Assembly: GCA_017515945.1 (NCBI GenBank)
Contig: JAFWDX010000376.1
Location: 1-5,554 of the forward strand
DNA from: Blautia sp.
GTDB lineage: Bacteria > Bacillota > Clostridia > Lachnospirales > Lachnospiraceae
Length of the DNA: 5,554 bases
Direction: 5' to 3'
This document shows positions 1 through 5,449 of the stretch, one piece after another. The number at the start of each line of letters is the position of its first letter. Within the stretch, counting starts at the first letter, position 1. The notes under the pieces are model-generated. The model did no database searches and had not been told where the DNA came from. It saw only the letters and a program-made list of their open reading frames with translations. Made by a program: the position numbers and the translations under genes.

Positions 1-33
1 TGGGACGATAAAGTAACGGTGTTGGTAACGTAA
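1..33 (+). CDS. Possible 3' end of an upstream gene (partial, tentative)
   Basis: Frame 1 is open from the window edge for ten codons (WDDKVTVLVT) and stops at TAA 31-33; the other two forward frames stop even earlier. The DD-x-TVLV pattern loosely resembles the last beta strand of PP2C/SpoIIE-type phosphatases, which often end in DDxTVLVV. Such a phosphatase would fit the FHA, kinase and STAS genes downstream. Ten residues cannot prove homology, and the segment may simply be non-coding. Confidence 0.2.
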   Translation, partial: WDDKVTVLVT

Positions 34-117
34 ATGGGGTGGGCGAACTGGCACAGCAAGTAGGCGGGGAATCAAAACAGTCTTCGTGAAACAACCCTGT
101 GCCAAGGCGCCATCTCC

Positions 118-146
118 TTGACGCTCCATAAATATATTGTTATAAT
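118..146 (+). promoter_or_regulatory. Sigma-A type promoter for the four-gene operon
   Basis: The -35 box TTGACG (118-123) matches five of six consensus bases. It is separated by exactly 17 bp (124-140, AT-rich) from a perfect -10 box TATAAT (141-146). Transcription should start near 152-154, giving a leader of about 30 nt before the ATG at 184. No other promoter of this quality lies upstream of the next three genes, so it probably drives all four. Confidence 0.85.
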
Positions 147-171
147 GAACCATGTATATGTATTAATATGA

Positions 172-177
172 GAGGGA
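172..177 (+). promoter_or_regulatory. Ribosome binding site of the FHA-ABC exporter gene
   Basis: GAGGGA lies about 7 nt upstream of the ATG at 184 and supports that start. A stronger Shine-Dalgarno-like AAGGAGG occurs inside the gene at 188-194, but no ATG, GTG or TTG follows at a usable distance, so it does not appear to define a start. Confidence 0.6.
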
Positions 178-183
178 CGTAAG

Positions 184-2664
184 ATGCAAGGAGGCAATTC
201 AGGCAGACTGCCTGCCGCCGGTCTGGTTTTTTTTGAGGGACAGGAAAAGCCCAGGCAGTATGTGATCTTTCAGGAGGCTGTGGTAAAGGGAAAATGCCCG
301 ATGGAGGTGTTTACGACCTCCAGTCTGCAGCTTGAGTATTCCTTCCTGGCTGAAGAGCAGAGTCTGATCTTTGCCAGAGACGGGACATGGTATTTTAAAA
401 ATCTGACGGATGACGTTTTTACCTTTGTCGACGGGAAGCATGTCAAATGCGGCGATGAGGCCGAACTGCGGGACGGCTGTGTGATCCGGCTGGTCAATGA
501 ACGAATGCTGACGGCGGTTTTTTTCGCCAATTATGTGAGCGGCAGAGACTGGCGCATTCTGAATATGGATGATGGCCGGCACACGGTCAATATTACGGAA
601 AAAAAGGGGAATGAAGCGGGTTCCTCGCTTTCGTTTGAGTTTGAGAACGGCCACTGGAGCATGCAGGACTTTCTCGCTGAGGAGGTGCTGCACAATGGCG
701 CCCCGGTAAAGGATAAGATCCGGATCCGGATAGACGATATGATCCAGATCGGCGATACCCGTTTTGTCTTTGAAGGATCCGGACTTGTTTACGGCTATCC
801 GCTGCAGGAGAGCGGGCTCTCGATACAGATCGATGAGAGGTCTGTACATAAGGCGCTGGGCAAGGTTACATTGCTCAAGGATATCAATCTGTCCATTGAG
901 CCGGGCAACATGGTCATGATCCTGGGCGGCTCCGGGGCAGGCAAGAGTACGTTTGTGAATGCCGTTACCGGGTATGAAAAGGCGCAGGCCAGGATTACCG
1001 AGGGCGAACTGGATTACTACAGAAATTATAACCAGGTAAAGCACCGGATCGGCTTTGTCCCTCAGGACAATCTCATGCGTGATGAGGATACGGTGGGCAG
1101 CACGGTGGCCAACGCGGCTGATCTGCGTCTGCCGAGGAATATGAGCTCCGAAGAGAAACAGCGGCGTATCGCTGCGGTTCTGGAGACCTTTGGTCTCACA
1201 GGCAGGGAAAAGGAGCTGGTGTCCAAGCTTTCGGGCGGACAGAAAAAGCGCCTTTCCATCTGCATGGAGTTCATCGCTTCCCCCTCTCTGTTTATCCTGG
1301 ATGAGCCGGATTCCGGACTGGACGGGATCATGGCCAGGGAGTTGATGGAAAATCTCCGGCTGATCGCCTGTCAGGGAAAGATCGTGATGGTGATCACCCA
1401 CGCCCCGGACCGCGTGGCCGAGCTGTTTGACAAAGTCATCGTACTGGGGAAGAACTCCGAAACCCATATCGGGCAGCTCGCTTTTTATGGAGGGATTCAG
1501 GAGGCCCGTGACTTCTTTGGCGTGAGTACGCTGGAGGATGTCGTCAAACGCATCAATGCCAAAAATGAGGGCGGCGAGGGCCGGGCAGATGAGTTCATAG
1601 AAAAATACAGAGTTTATTCGGCTGCGAGGGACCAGACACCGGCTGCCCTGTTCAGTGACGAGGATGTGTCAGATGAGACGGACGGAGACTGGTCAGGTCA
1701 GGACAGAGCTGAGGATCATGTCAAGAGTTCATTTGAAAAAGCGCGGTATAAGAGTCGTCTGGGACAGATTCCGGTCTATCTGGGCAAACAGTTCCGCCTC
1801 ATGATCAACGAGATGAACTGGAAGGTCCTGCCGATGGCCGCGGTGATCGCGTTTCTGGTGGTCTATGTGCTGGGCAGGAGAATGTTCCGCAATATGGAGT
1901 ACACCAAGTACGGCTCTCTGGCTGTGATCTGTGTATGTATCTGGAACGGGATGTTCAACTCGATCCAGGTCGTATGCAAGGAGCGCAGCATCATCAAGAG
2001 AGAACACCGGGCGGGCCTGCACATAACCTCGTATCTGGCTGCGCATATGATCTACCAGGCTGTGATCTGCCTGCTGCAGGTAGCGATCAATATTGCCATA
2101 TTCCGTTTCTTCGGGATGTATTTTCCGGATACCGGACTGGTTACCGGATCCTTTACAATGGACCTGGCCATTTCGATGTTCCTGGTGACATACGGAGCCG
2201 ACATGCTGGCATTGATGGTGTCGTGTTTTGCGCGTACAACGACTACGGCCATGACCATCATGCCGTTTATCCTGGTTGTACAGCTTGTCTTTGCGGGCGG
2301 CGTTTTTCCGCTTGAAAGAAAAGGAGCGGTATATCTTTCTCAATTTACATTGAGCAACTGGGGCATCACCGCGGTGAATATTGCGGCCGATTATAATTCC
2401 CAGTCATCTGTACTGGTCACGGAGGCTCTTGGGCTGATGCAGGGTACAGGGGATGACTTTATTGAAAAGGTTCACGATGTTCTGGAGATCGAAGAGGTTC
2501 GTGCTTCACTGGAAGCATATACCGCGAAGCAGCAGCAGGAAGTCATTTACAGCTATGACCGTAAAAACCTGCTGAAGTGCTGGATGATCCTGGTTTCATT
2601 TTGTGTGTTATATATTCTGGTGGGTCTGATCCTGCTGGAGCGTATCGACAAAGATAAACGGTAG
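184..2664 (+). CDS. FHA-domain ABC exporter, ATPase fused to ABC2/ABCG-type membrane domain
   Basis: This 826-residue half-transporter would dimerise in the cytoplasmic membrane and use ATP to export an unknown substrate. Two FHA-like beta domains lie at about residues 38-115 and 130-203; the second keeps an HNGAPV loop. The nucleotide-binding domain (about 215-440) is complete: Walker A GGSGAGKST 248-256 (K254), Q-loop Q294, signature LSGGQ 349-353, Walker B LFILDE 369-374, D-loop SGLD 377-380 and switch H406. An acidic linker (about 465-535) precedes six likely membrane segments near 548-564, 577-595, 617-640, 658-680, 690-712 and 799-818. The stretch KERSIIKREHRAGL before the third is typical of the ABCG/ABC2 family. 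Domain order and length match M. tuberculosis Rv1747, whose FHA domains are regulated by the kinase PknF. Neither FHA domain shows an obvious GR or SxxH phosphothreonine-binding motif, so they may be degenerate. The gene is first in the operon. Fold and role are secure; the substrate is unknown. Confidence 0.93.
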   Translation: MQGGNSGRLPAAGLVFFEGQEKPRQYVIFQEAVVKGKCPMEVFTTSSLQLEYSFLAEEQSLIFARDGTWYFKNLTDDVFTFVDGKHVKCGDEAELRDGCVIRLVNERMLTAVFFANYVSGRDWRILNMDDGRHTVNITEKKGNEAGSSLSFEFENGHWSMQDFLAEEVLHNGAPVKDKIRIRIDDMIQIGDTRFVFEGSGLVYGYPLQESGLSIQIDERSVHKALGKVTLLKDINLSIEPGNMVMILGGSGAGKSTFVNAVTGYEKAQARITEGELDYYRNYNQVKHRIGFVPQDNLMRDEDTVGSTVANAADLRLPRNMSSEEKQRRIAAVLETFGLTGREKELVSKLSGGQKKRLSICMEFIASPSLFILDEPDSGLDGIMARELMENLRLIACQGKIVMVITHAPDRVAELFDKVIVLGKNSETHIGQLAFYGGIQEARDFFGVSTLEDVVKRINAKNEGGEGRADEFIEKYRVYSAARDQTPAALFSDEDVSDETDGDWSGQDRAEDHVKSSFEKARYKSRLGQIPVYLGKQFRLMINEMNWKVLPMAAVIAFLVVYVLGRRMFRNMEYTKYGSLAVICVCIWNGMFNSIQVVCKERSIIKREHRAGLHITSYLAAHMIYQAVICLLQVAINIAIFRFFGMYFPDTGLVTGSFTMDLAISMFLVTYGADMLALMVSCFARTTTTAMTIMPFILVVQLVFAGGVFPLERKGAVYLSQFTLSNWGITAVNIAADYNSQSSVLVTEALGLMQGTGDDFIEKVHDVLEIEEVRASLEAYTAKQQQEVIYSYDRKNLLKCWMILVSFCVLYILVGLILLERIDKDKR

Positions 2665-2668
2665 GGGG
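2663..2668 (+). promoter_or_regulatory. Ribosome binding site overlapping the exporter stop codon
   Basis: AGGGGG overlaps the TAG stop of the exporter gene and sits 7 nt before the ATG at 2676. The 11-nt intergenic gap and this overlap indicate close translational coupling of the two genes. Confidence 0.55.
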
Positions 2669-2675
2669 TACAGAC

Positions 2676-3476
2676 ATGAAAAAAAGATGGCTGTATCGCT
2701 GTATACCTTCCGTGCTGCTGGCGATGATCATGGCGCTGAATACGGTATTGCCGGCTCAGTGCACAGAGCAACGCCCGACTGGAGGAGTCCGGGTGGAAAA
2801 GGCTGCAGACAAGCCGCTTCCGGACGACGCACAGGCAGCACAACCGGATACGGATGAAGAAGGTCCGGTTGTTGCACAGACAGAGCAGAGTACGGATGAG
2901 GAAACCCTGGACGGTGCACAGGCAGCACAACCGGATTCGGATGAAGAAGGTTCGACTGCTGCACAGACAGAGCGGGGTACGAATGAGGAAACCCTGGACG
3001 GTGCACAGGCAGAACAGACGGAGGAAAAAGCCCAACCGGTTGAAAGGAGGAGGACTAAAGTCGACGAGCTTGTCGATGCGCTCATAGACTGGGCAGCAGG
3101 GATCATGTTTCCGGATATGGAGCCGGATGAAGTCAGGCGTTTTATCATGGCCGCCTATGATGTCGCCGTTTCCGATGAGTTTCAGTCGCTGATCGCCCAT
3201 CCCGAGGTGCGCGAGCTGATCGACGCGCTTTTCGAGAAGGCTGCCGGGCTTTCCAGAAATAATCCGGAGCTGGCAAAGAGGATCCTGCAGACAGCCGGTA
3301 TCGGTGAATCCGTGGCAGAACTGCTGGTATATCTGCTTTCACATCGTGAAGATCTGCAGGGACTCCGGCAGATGGCATCGGAGACAGAACTCGGACAGCT
3401 GATCGTCAAGGCTCTGGACAAACTGGACTGGTCGTATGAAGTCGTGACGACACCGCCTGCTGCACCATCGGACTGA
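2676..3476 (+). CDS. Exported acidic-repeat protein of unknown function
   Basis: I do not recognise the family of this 266-residue protein. It begins with a Sec-type signal sequence: a basic start (KKRWLYR), a hydrophobic core at about residues 9-25, and a plausible cleavage site after LPA (27). A cysteine follows at 28, but PAQC is not a good lipobox, so a lipoprotein is less likely. Residues 52-109 are two 29-residue acidic repeats (AQAAQPDxDEEG at the start, EETLDG at the end), with a third beginning at 110. Such a low-complexity stretch is probably a flexible spacer. Residues 118-258 lack further low complexity and look mainly alpha-helical, with runs such as VDELVDALIDWAAGIMF and VRELIDALFEKAAGL. 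The tail is Pro/Ala-rich. The gene starts 11 nt after the exporter gene and 19 nt before the kinase gene. It could be an exporter accessory or an envelope sensor, but nothing in the sequence proves either. An uncleaved membrane anchor is an alternative. Confidence 0.82.
   Translation: MKKRWLYRCIPSVLLAMIMALNTVLPAQCTEQRPTGGVRVEKAADKPLPDDAQAAQPDTDEEGPVVAQTEQSTDEETLDGAQAAQPDSDEEGSTAAQTERGTNEETLDGAQAEQTEEKAQPVERRRTKVDELVDALIDWAAGIMFPDMEPDEVRRFIMAAYDVAVSDEFQSLIAHPEVRELIDALFEKAAGLSRNNPELAKRILQTAGIGESVAELLVYLLSHREDLQGLRQMASETELGQLIVKALDKLDWSYEVVTTPPAAPSD
2829..3020 (+). repeat. In-frame 87-bp tandem repeat (two full units plus a partial third)
   Basis: The sequence GCACAGGCAG starts at 2829, 2916 and 3003, an exact 87-bp period (29 codons). 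Units 2829-2915 and 2916-3002 are highly similar along their length; the third keeps only its beginning (GCACAGGCAGAACAGACG). Because the period is a multiple of three, gain or loss of units would preserve the frame and change only the length of the extracytoplasmic spacer. Confidence 0.9.
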
Positions 3477-3481
3477 GACAG

Positions 3482-3488
3482 GGAGGAG
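3482..3488 (+). promoter_or_regulatory. Ribosome binding site of the anti-sigma-type kinase gene
   Basis: GGAGGAG lies 7 nt before the ATG at 3496, which is optimal spacing for a strong Gram-positive site. It decides in favour of this start. Confidence 0.75.
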
Positions 3489-3495
3489 ATACAGG

Positions 3496-3927
3496 ATGGG
3501 AGTTAGAGAGCTGACAGTTGAAGCAAAAACAGAAAATCTCAGTCAGGTGCTCGCATTTCTGGAACAACGGCTTGAGGAGCTGGACTGCCCGATGAAGGCG
3601 CAGATGCAGGTCGAGATGGCCCTGGAGGAAATGTTTGTCAATGTTGCAAGCTACGCATATAAAAGAGATCCTTCTGCGGTTTATCCTTCAGAACTGGTTA
3701 CCATCCATGTGGAGGACACAGAGGATCCCCGCAGTGTGGCCGTGACGCTGACAGACTGCGGGATGCCGTTTGACCCTCTCAAGCAGGAGGAGCCTGATAT
3801 CACGTTGTCTGCGCAGGAGCGTCAGATCGGCGGGCTTGGGATTTTCCTTGTGCGAAAGAGCATGGATCATGTAGAATACGAACATAAGGATGGAAAGAAT
3901 ATCCTTACTTTCAGGAAGAATCTGTAG
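3496..3927 (+). CDS. ATP-binding protein of the anti-sigma-factor kinase family (RsbW/SpoIIAB type)
   Basis: This 143-residue cytoplasmic protein has the GHKL/HATPase fold of anti-sigma factors that phosphorylate STAS antagonists on serine. The N-box is VEMALEEMFVNVASYAY (39-55), with the presumed catalytic E45 and Mg-binding N49 at the SpoIIAB-like spacing of four. The G1 box is DCGMPFDP (87-94). The ATP-lid and G2 region contains GGLGI (112-116) followed by LVRKSMD. Length is normal for the family (about 135-160). Known members hold a sigma factor or another partner inactive until an unphosphorylated STAS protein binds them. The STAS gene follows 58 nt downstream, so the two are a probable partner-switch pair. 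In classical spoIIA and sigB operons the antagonist comes first and a sigma gene follows the kinase; here the order is reversed and there is no sigma gene. The target may therefore be encoded elsewhere or may not be a sigma factor. Confidence 0.88.
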   Translation: MGVRELTVEAKTENLSQVLAFLEQRLEELDCPMKAQMQVEMALEEMFVNVASYAYKRDPSAVYPSELVTIHVEDTEDPRSVAVTLTDCGMPFDPLKQEEPDITLSAQERQIGGLGIFLVRKSMDHVEYEHKDGKNILTFRKNL

Positions 3928-3970
3928 AAGCATACAGATGGATTTATTTAATAACTAATGGACAGTTAAG

Positions 3971-3977
3971 AAAGGAG
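3971..3977 (+). promoter_or_regulatory. Ribosome binding site of the STAS gene
   Basis: AAAGGAG is placed 8 nt before the ATG at 3986. The 58-nt gap from the kinase stop is AT-rich (for example TTTATTTAATAAC at 3943-3955), so a weak internal promoter cannot be excluded, but no convincing -35/-10 pair is seen. Confidence 0.7.
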
Positions 3978-3985
3978 TTACTGAA

Positions 3986-4285
3986 ATGCTGAACATCTAC
4001 AAGACAGAGAACGGAACCGAGCTGATGATCGCACTCGAGGGGAGACTTGACACCGTTACATCTCCGACTCTTGAGGGAGAGCTGAAAAATGCACTCGATG
4101 GCGTGGAGAGTCTGATCTTTGATATGGAAAAGCTCCAGTACATTTCATCTGCCGGACTGAGAGTTTTGCTTTCCGCGCAGAAGGTCATGAACAGACAGGG
4201 CAGCATGGTCGTCCGCAATGCCTCCGATGATGTGAAGGAGATTTTTGATGTTACCGGTTTTTCCGATATCCTGACGATCGAATAA
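3986..4285 (+). CDS. STAS-domain anti-sigma factor antagonist (SpoIIAA/RsbV type)
   Basis: This is a single STAS domain of 99 residues, typical of free-standing anti-anti-sigma proteins. It has the family's GRLDTVTSPTLE strand and helix (19-30), the core LIFDMEKLQYISSAGLRVLL (43-62), and the C-terminal VKEIFDVTGFSDIL helix and strand (83-96). In SpoIIAA and RsbV the kinase phosphorylates the serine after Asp in the DSSG or DSTG loop; aligned here, that serine is S55 in ISSAGL, while the preceding Asp is replaced by S54. The protein is predicted to bind the kinase encoded just upstream when unphosphorylated, and to be released when S55 is phosphorylated. It is the last gene of the operon, 56 nt before the terminator hairpin. 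The phosphatase that would reset it is not encoded in this window. Family assignment is firm; partner and site are inferred from alignment and position. Confidence 0.9.
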   Translation: MLNIYKTENGTELMIALEGRLDTVTSPTLEGELKNALDGVESLIFDMEKLQYISSAGLRVLLSAQKVMNRQGSMVVRNASDDVKEIFDVTGFSDILTIE

Positions 4286-4295
4286 GAGATTGAAT

Positions 4296-4329
4296 GTAAC
4301 TGTGAAGGAGCTTGTGACTGAACAGTTAC
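4296..4329. repeat. 8-bp inverted repeat between the STAS gene and the terminator
   Basis: GTAACTGT (4296-4303) and ACAGTTAC (4322-4329) are perfect inverted arms around an 18-nt spacer. The octamer GATTGAAT also occurs as a direct repeat at 4288-4295 and 4330-4337, immediately outside the arms. The right arm is part of a 16-bp sequence shared with the region upstream of araC. It looks like a degraded palindromic repeat element beside the terminator. Confidence 0.6.
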
Positions 4330-4330
4330 G
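4315..4330 (-). repeat. 16-bp repeat copy, inverted relative to 5446-5461
   Basis: TGACTGAACAGTTACG here is the exact reverse complement of 5446-5461. A random 16-bp match is not expected in a window this small. The two copies bracket the araC gene in inverted orientation, 1147 bp from outer edge to outer edge. Confidence 0.85.
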
Positions 4331-4341
4331 ATTGAATAAAT

Positions 4342-4371
4342 GCCGCAGGAGGATGCTCCTGCGGCTTTTTT
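4342..4371 (+). terminator. Intrinsic terminator of the exporter/partner-switch operon
   Basis: A perfect 10-bp GC-rich stem (GCCGCAGGAG 4342-4351 with CTCCTGCGGC 4356-4365) and a GATG loop are followed directly by six T residues (4366-4371). It ends the rightward operon. It lies just beyond the 3' end of the convergent araC gene, but read leftward the stem is followed only by a weak ATTTATTC, so activity in that direction is doubtful. Confidence 0.93.
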
Positions 4372-4386
4372 ATGTGGCACGGTGCC

Positions 4387-5268
4387 TCATTCTTCTGCCA
4401 CGTGACCATGAAGCCCGCGGGCAGCCGGGGAACAGTGGTATTTTTTCCGGTACGCATAGTAGAAGGCTGAATAATTTTTGAATCCGCTCTGAAAGCAGGC
4501 CTGTGTGATGGCGGCCCCGGTACCCAGCATGCTGTTGGCCAGATAAAGGCGTTTTTCAGTAATGAATTCACCGAGGGTACAGCCCATTTCTGCCTTAAAG
4601 AGGTGCATCAGGTAGGAACGGCTCAGAAAAACGGCGCCGGCGATCTGGTCCGCATTCAGTTCATCCTGGGTGAGATGGGTGTTGATGTATTCGATGCAGC
4701 GGCGTATGACCGGATTTTCTGAAACGTCACCTGTAAAGGCATAGTCGGGCTGACTGCCGGCACGGTTCAGAAAGATCAGGAGTTCGATCAGCTTTGCGCG
4801 CTGCAGCAGGAATGAGTAAGGATCCGGTGTACTGTCTGCGGCAATGGTGTTTTTCAGCTGCTTTGCCAGAACAGAGAGCTCCTGCGCGTCCTGGACAGAG
4901 GCTCTGAACAGCTCCGGACGGTCCTGGCCTGCTTCATCCGTACGCTTAAAGCAGCGGAGCAGATCGCATCCTTCTTCGTGATAGCGGTCGCCGAAGCCGG
5001 GGGAAAGGTAGATGATCAACCGTTCATAAGGCGCATCCTGTGTGAAGACAGGCGCGTGGATCCGGCCGGAGGCTACAAAGACCACATCTCCGGGTTGGAG
5101 CTGATACTGACGTCCCTCGATGCCGTATCCGATGCTGCCGCCCAGGAGGATCAGGAGTTTGTGAAAGTCATGGTAATGATATGGGATGGAATGGGCGGGC
5201 GGGGTGGTCAGGTAAAACAGACGGTAGTCGCTGTGGAGGTATCCGGTTTTCTGATAGGGAGTGGGCAT
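4387..5268 (-). CDS. AraC-family transcriptional regulator with N-terminal cupin domain
   Basis: This 293-residue regulator has the usual AraC length and layout. The N-terminal ligand-sensing cupin (about 15-95) shows HYHDFHK (31-37), IEGRQYQLQPGDVVFVASG (50-68) and the following IHAPV. A helical linker spans about 120-180. The C-terminal domain (about 187-285) carries both helix-turn-helix units: LNADQIAGAVFLSRSYLMHLF (204-224) and ITQACFQSGFKNYSAFYYAYRKKY (254-277), ending in the family signature with CSP at 279-281. The ATG is preceded at 9 nt by GGAGG on the minus strand (5278-5282), which fixes the start. It is transcribed toward the operon and separated from it by the terminator. AraC proteins of this type usually respond to sugars or other small metabolites, often controlling a neighbouring gene. 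The best candidate target is a rightward gene that seems to begin past the right edge. Its ligand cannot be told from sequence. Confidence 0.93.
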   Translation of the reverse strand: MPTPYQKTGYLHSDYRLFYLTTPPAHSIPYHYHDFHKLLILLGGSIGYGIEGRQYQLQPGDVVFVASGRIHAPVFTQDAPYERLIIYLSPGFGDRYHEEGCDLLRCFKRTDEAGQDRPELFRASVQDAQELSVLAKQLKNTIAADSTPDPYSFLLQRAKLIELLIFLNRAGSQPDYAFTGDVSENPVIRRCIEYINTHLTQDELNADQIAGAVFLSRSYLMHLFKAEMGCTLGEFITEKRLYLANSMLGTGAAITQACFQSGFKNYSAFYYAYRKKYHCSPAARGLHGHVAEE

Positions 5269-5277
5269 GGCACGTTT

Positions 5278-5282
5278 CCTCC
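5278..5282 (-). promoter_or_regulatory. Ribosome binding site of the araC-family gene
   Basis: GGAGG on the minus strand (CCTCC on the plus strand) is 9 nt before the ATG at 5268-5266 and supports that start codon. Confidence 0.75.
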
Positions 5283-5346
5283 GGTGAGGGGTATTTATGA
5301 CGGACGGTGCAGGGAGGGGATTAAGCTATACTAGTGGGCCGTCTCA

Positions 5347-5374
5347 ATCATATTAAAAGTTCTTGCACCATCTA
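5347..5374 (-). promoter_or_regulatory. Weak candidate promoter for the araC-family gene
   Basis: On the minus strand TATGAT (5352-5347) matches five of six -10 bases. The best -35 candidate at 16 bp spacing, TAGATG (5374-5369), matches only three of six. It would give a leader of roughly 70 nt. A second possibility nearer the gene, TTGAGA (5347-5342), has no good -10 partner. The assignment is tentative; an AraC-type promoter that needs an activator could look this weak. Confidence 0.25.
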
Positions 5375-5449
5375 GACCGTATATGCCGCGTTGTCGTCAG
5401 TCGTCGTAGCCAGAGGGTCTTGATATATGGTAATCTTTGATTTCACGTA

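Noticed and set aside
49..104. 8-bp inverted repeat TGGCACAG / CTGTGCCA upstream of the promoter
   Set aside because: The arms are short and separated by 40 nt, there is no T-tract, and such a match can arise by chance.
718..731. Perfect 14-bp palindrome ATCCGGATCCGGAT inside the exporter gene
   Set aside because: It encodes the alternating Ile-Arg residues of a beta strand in the second FHA-like domain; the alternating codons explain the symmetry without a regulatory role.
199..1467. Long antisense open frame (422 codons) opposite the exporter gene
   Set aside because: The plus strand encodes a complete, correctly spaced set of ABC ATPase motifs over this range; the antisense product shows no recognisable domain and no good ribosome site.
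1729..2343. Antisense open frame (204 codons) opposite the membrane domain
   Set aside because: It is rich in His, Arg and Gln with no domain pattern, as expected of the complement of hydrophobic codons; the plus-strand membrane segments explain the sequence.
2854..3087. Plus-strand open frame overlapping the repeat region in another phase
   Set aside because: The tandem repeat keeps several frames open by chance. The overlapping 266-codon frame has a signal peptide, a ribosome site and operon spacing.
2553..3200. Antisense open frame with Cys/Leu/Arg-rich repeats
   Set aside because: Its repeats are the complement of the 87-bp tandem repeat in the exported protein gene, and it has no independent support.
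3952..3968. TAACT/AGTTA inverted pair before the STAS ribosome site
   Set aside because: Five base pairs in an AT-rich gap is too weak to call an operator or a copy of the TAACTGTTCAGT repeat.
4376..4386. Short palindrome GGCAC-G-GTGCC next to the araC stop codon
   Set aside because: A one-base centre and five-base arms without a T-run on the minus strand do not make a credible terminator for araC.
4290..4481. Small plus-strand frame (63 codons) starting with TTG after the STAS gene
   Set aside because: It runs through the intrinsic terminator hairpin and into the antisense of araC, so it is unlikely to be expressed as a protein.
4978..5334. Plus-strand frame (118 codons) antisense to the start of araC
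   Set aside because: It mirrors the conserved cupin domain of the AraC-family protein, has no convincing ribosome site, and its product resembles no family.
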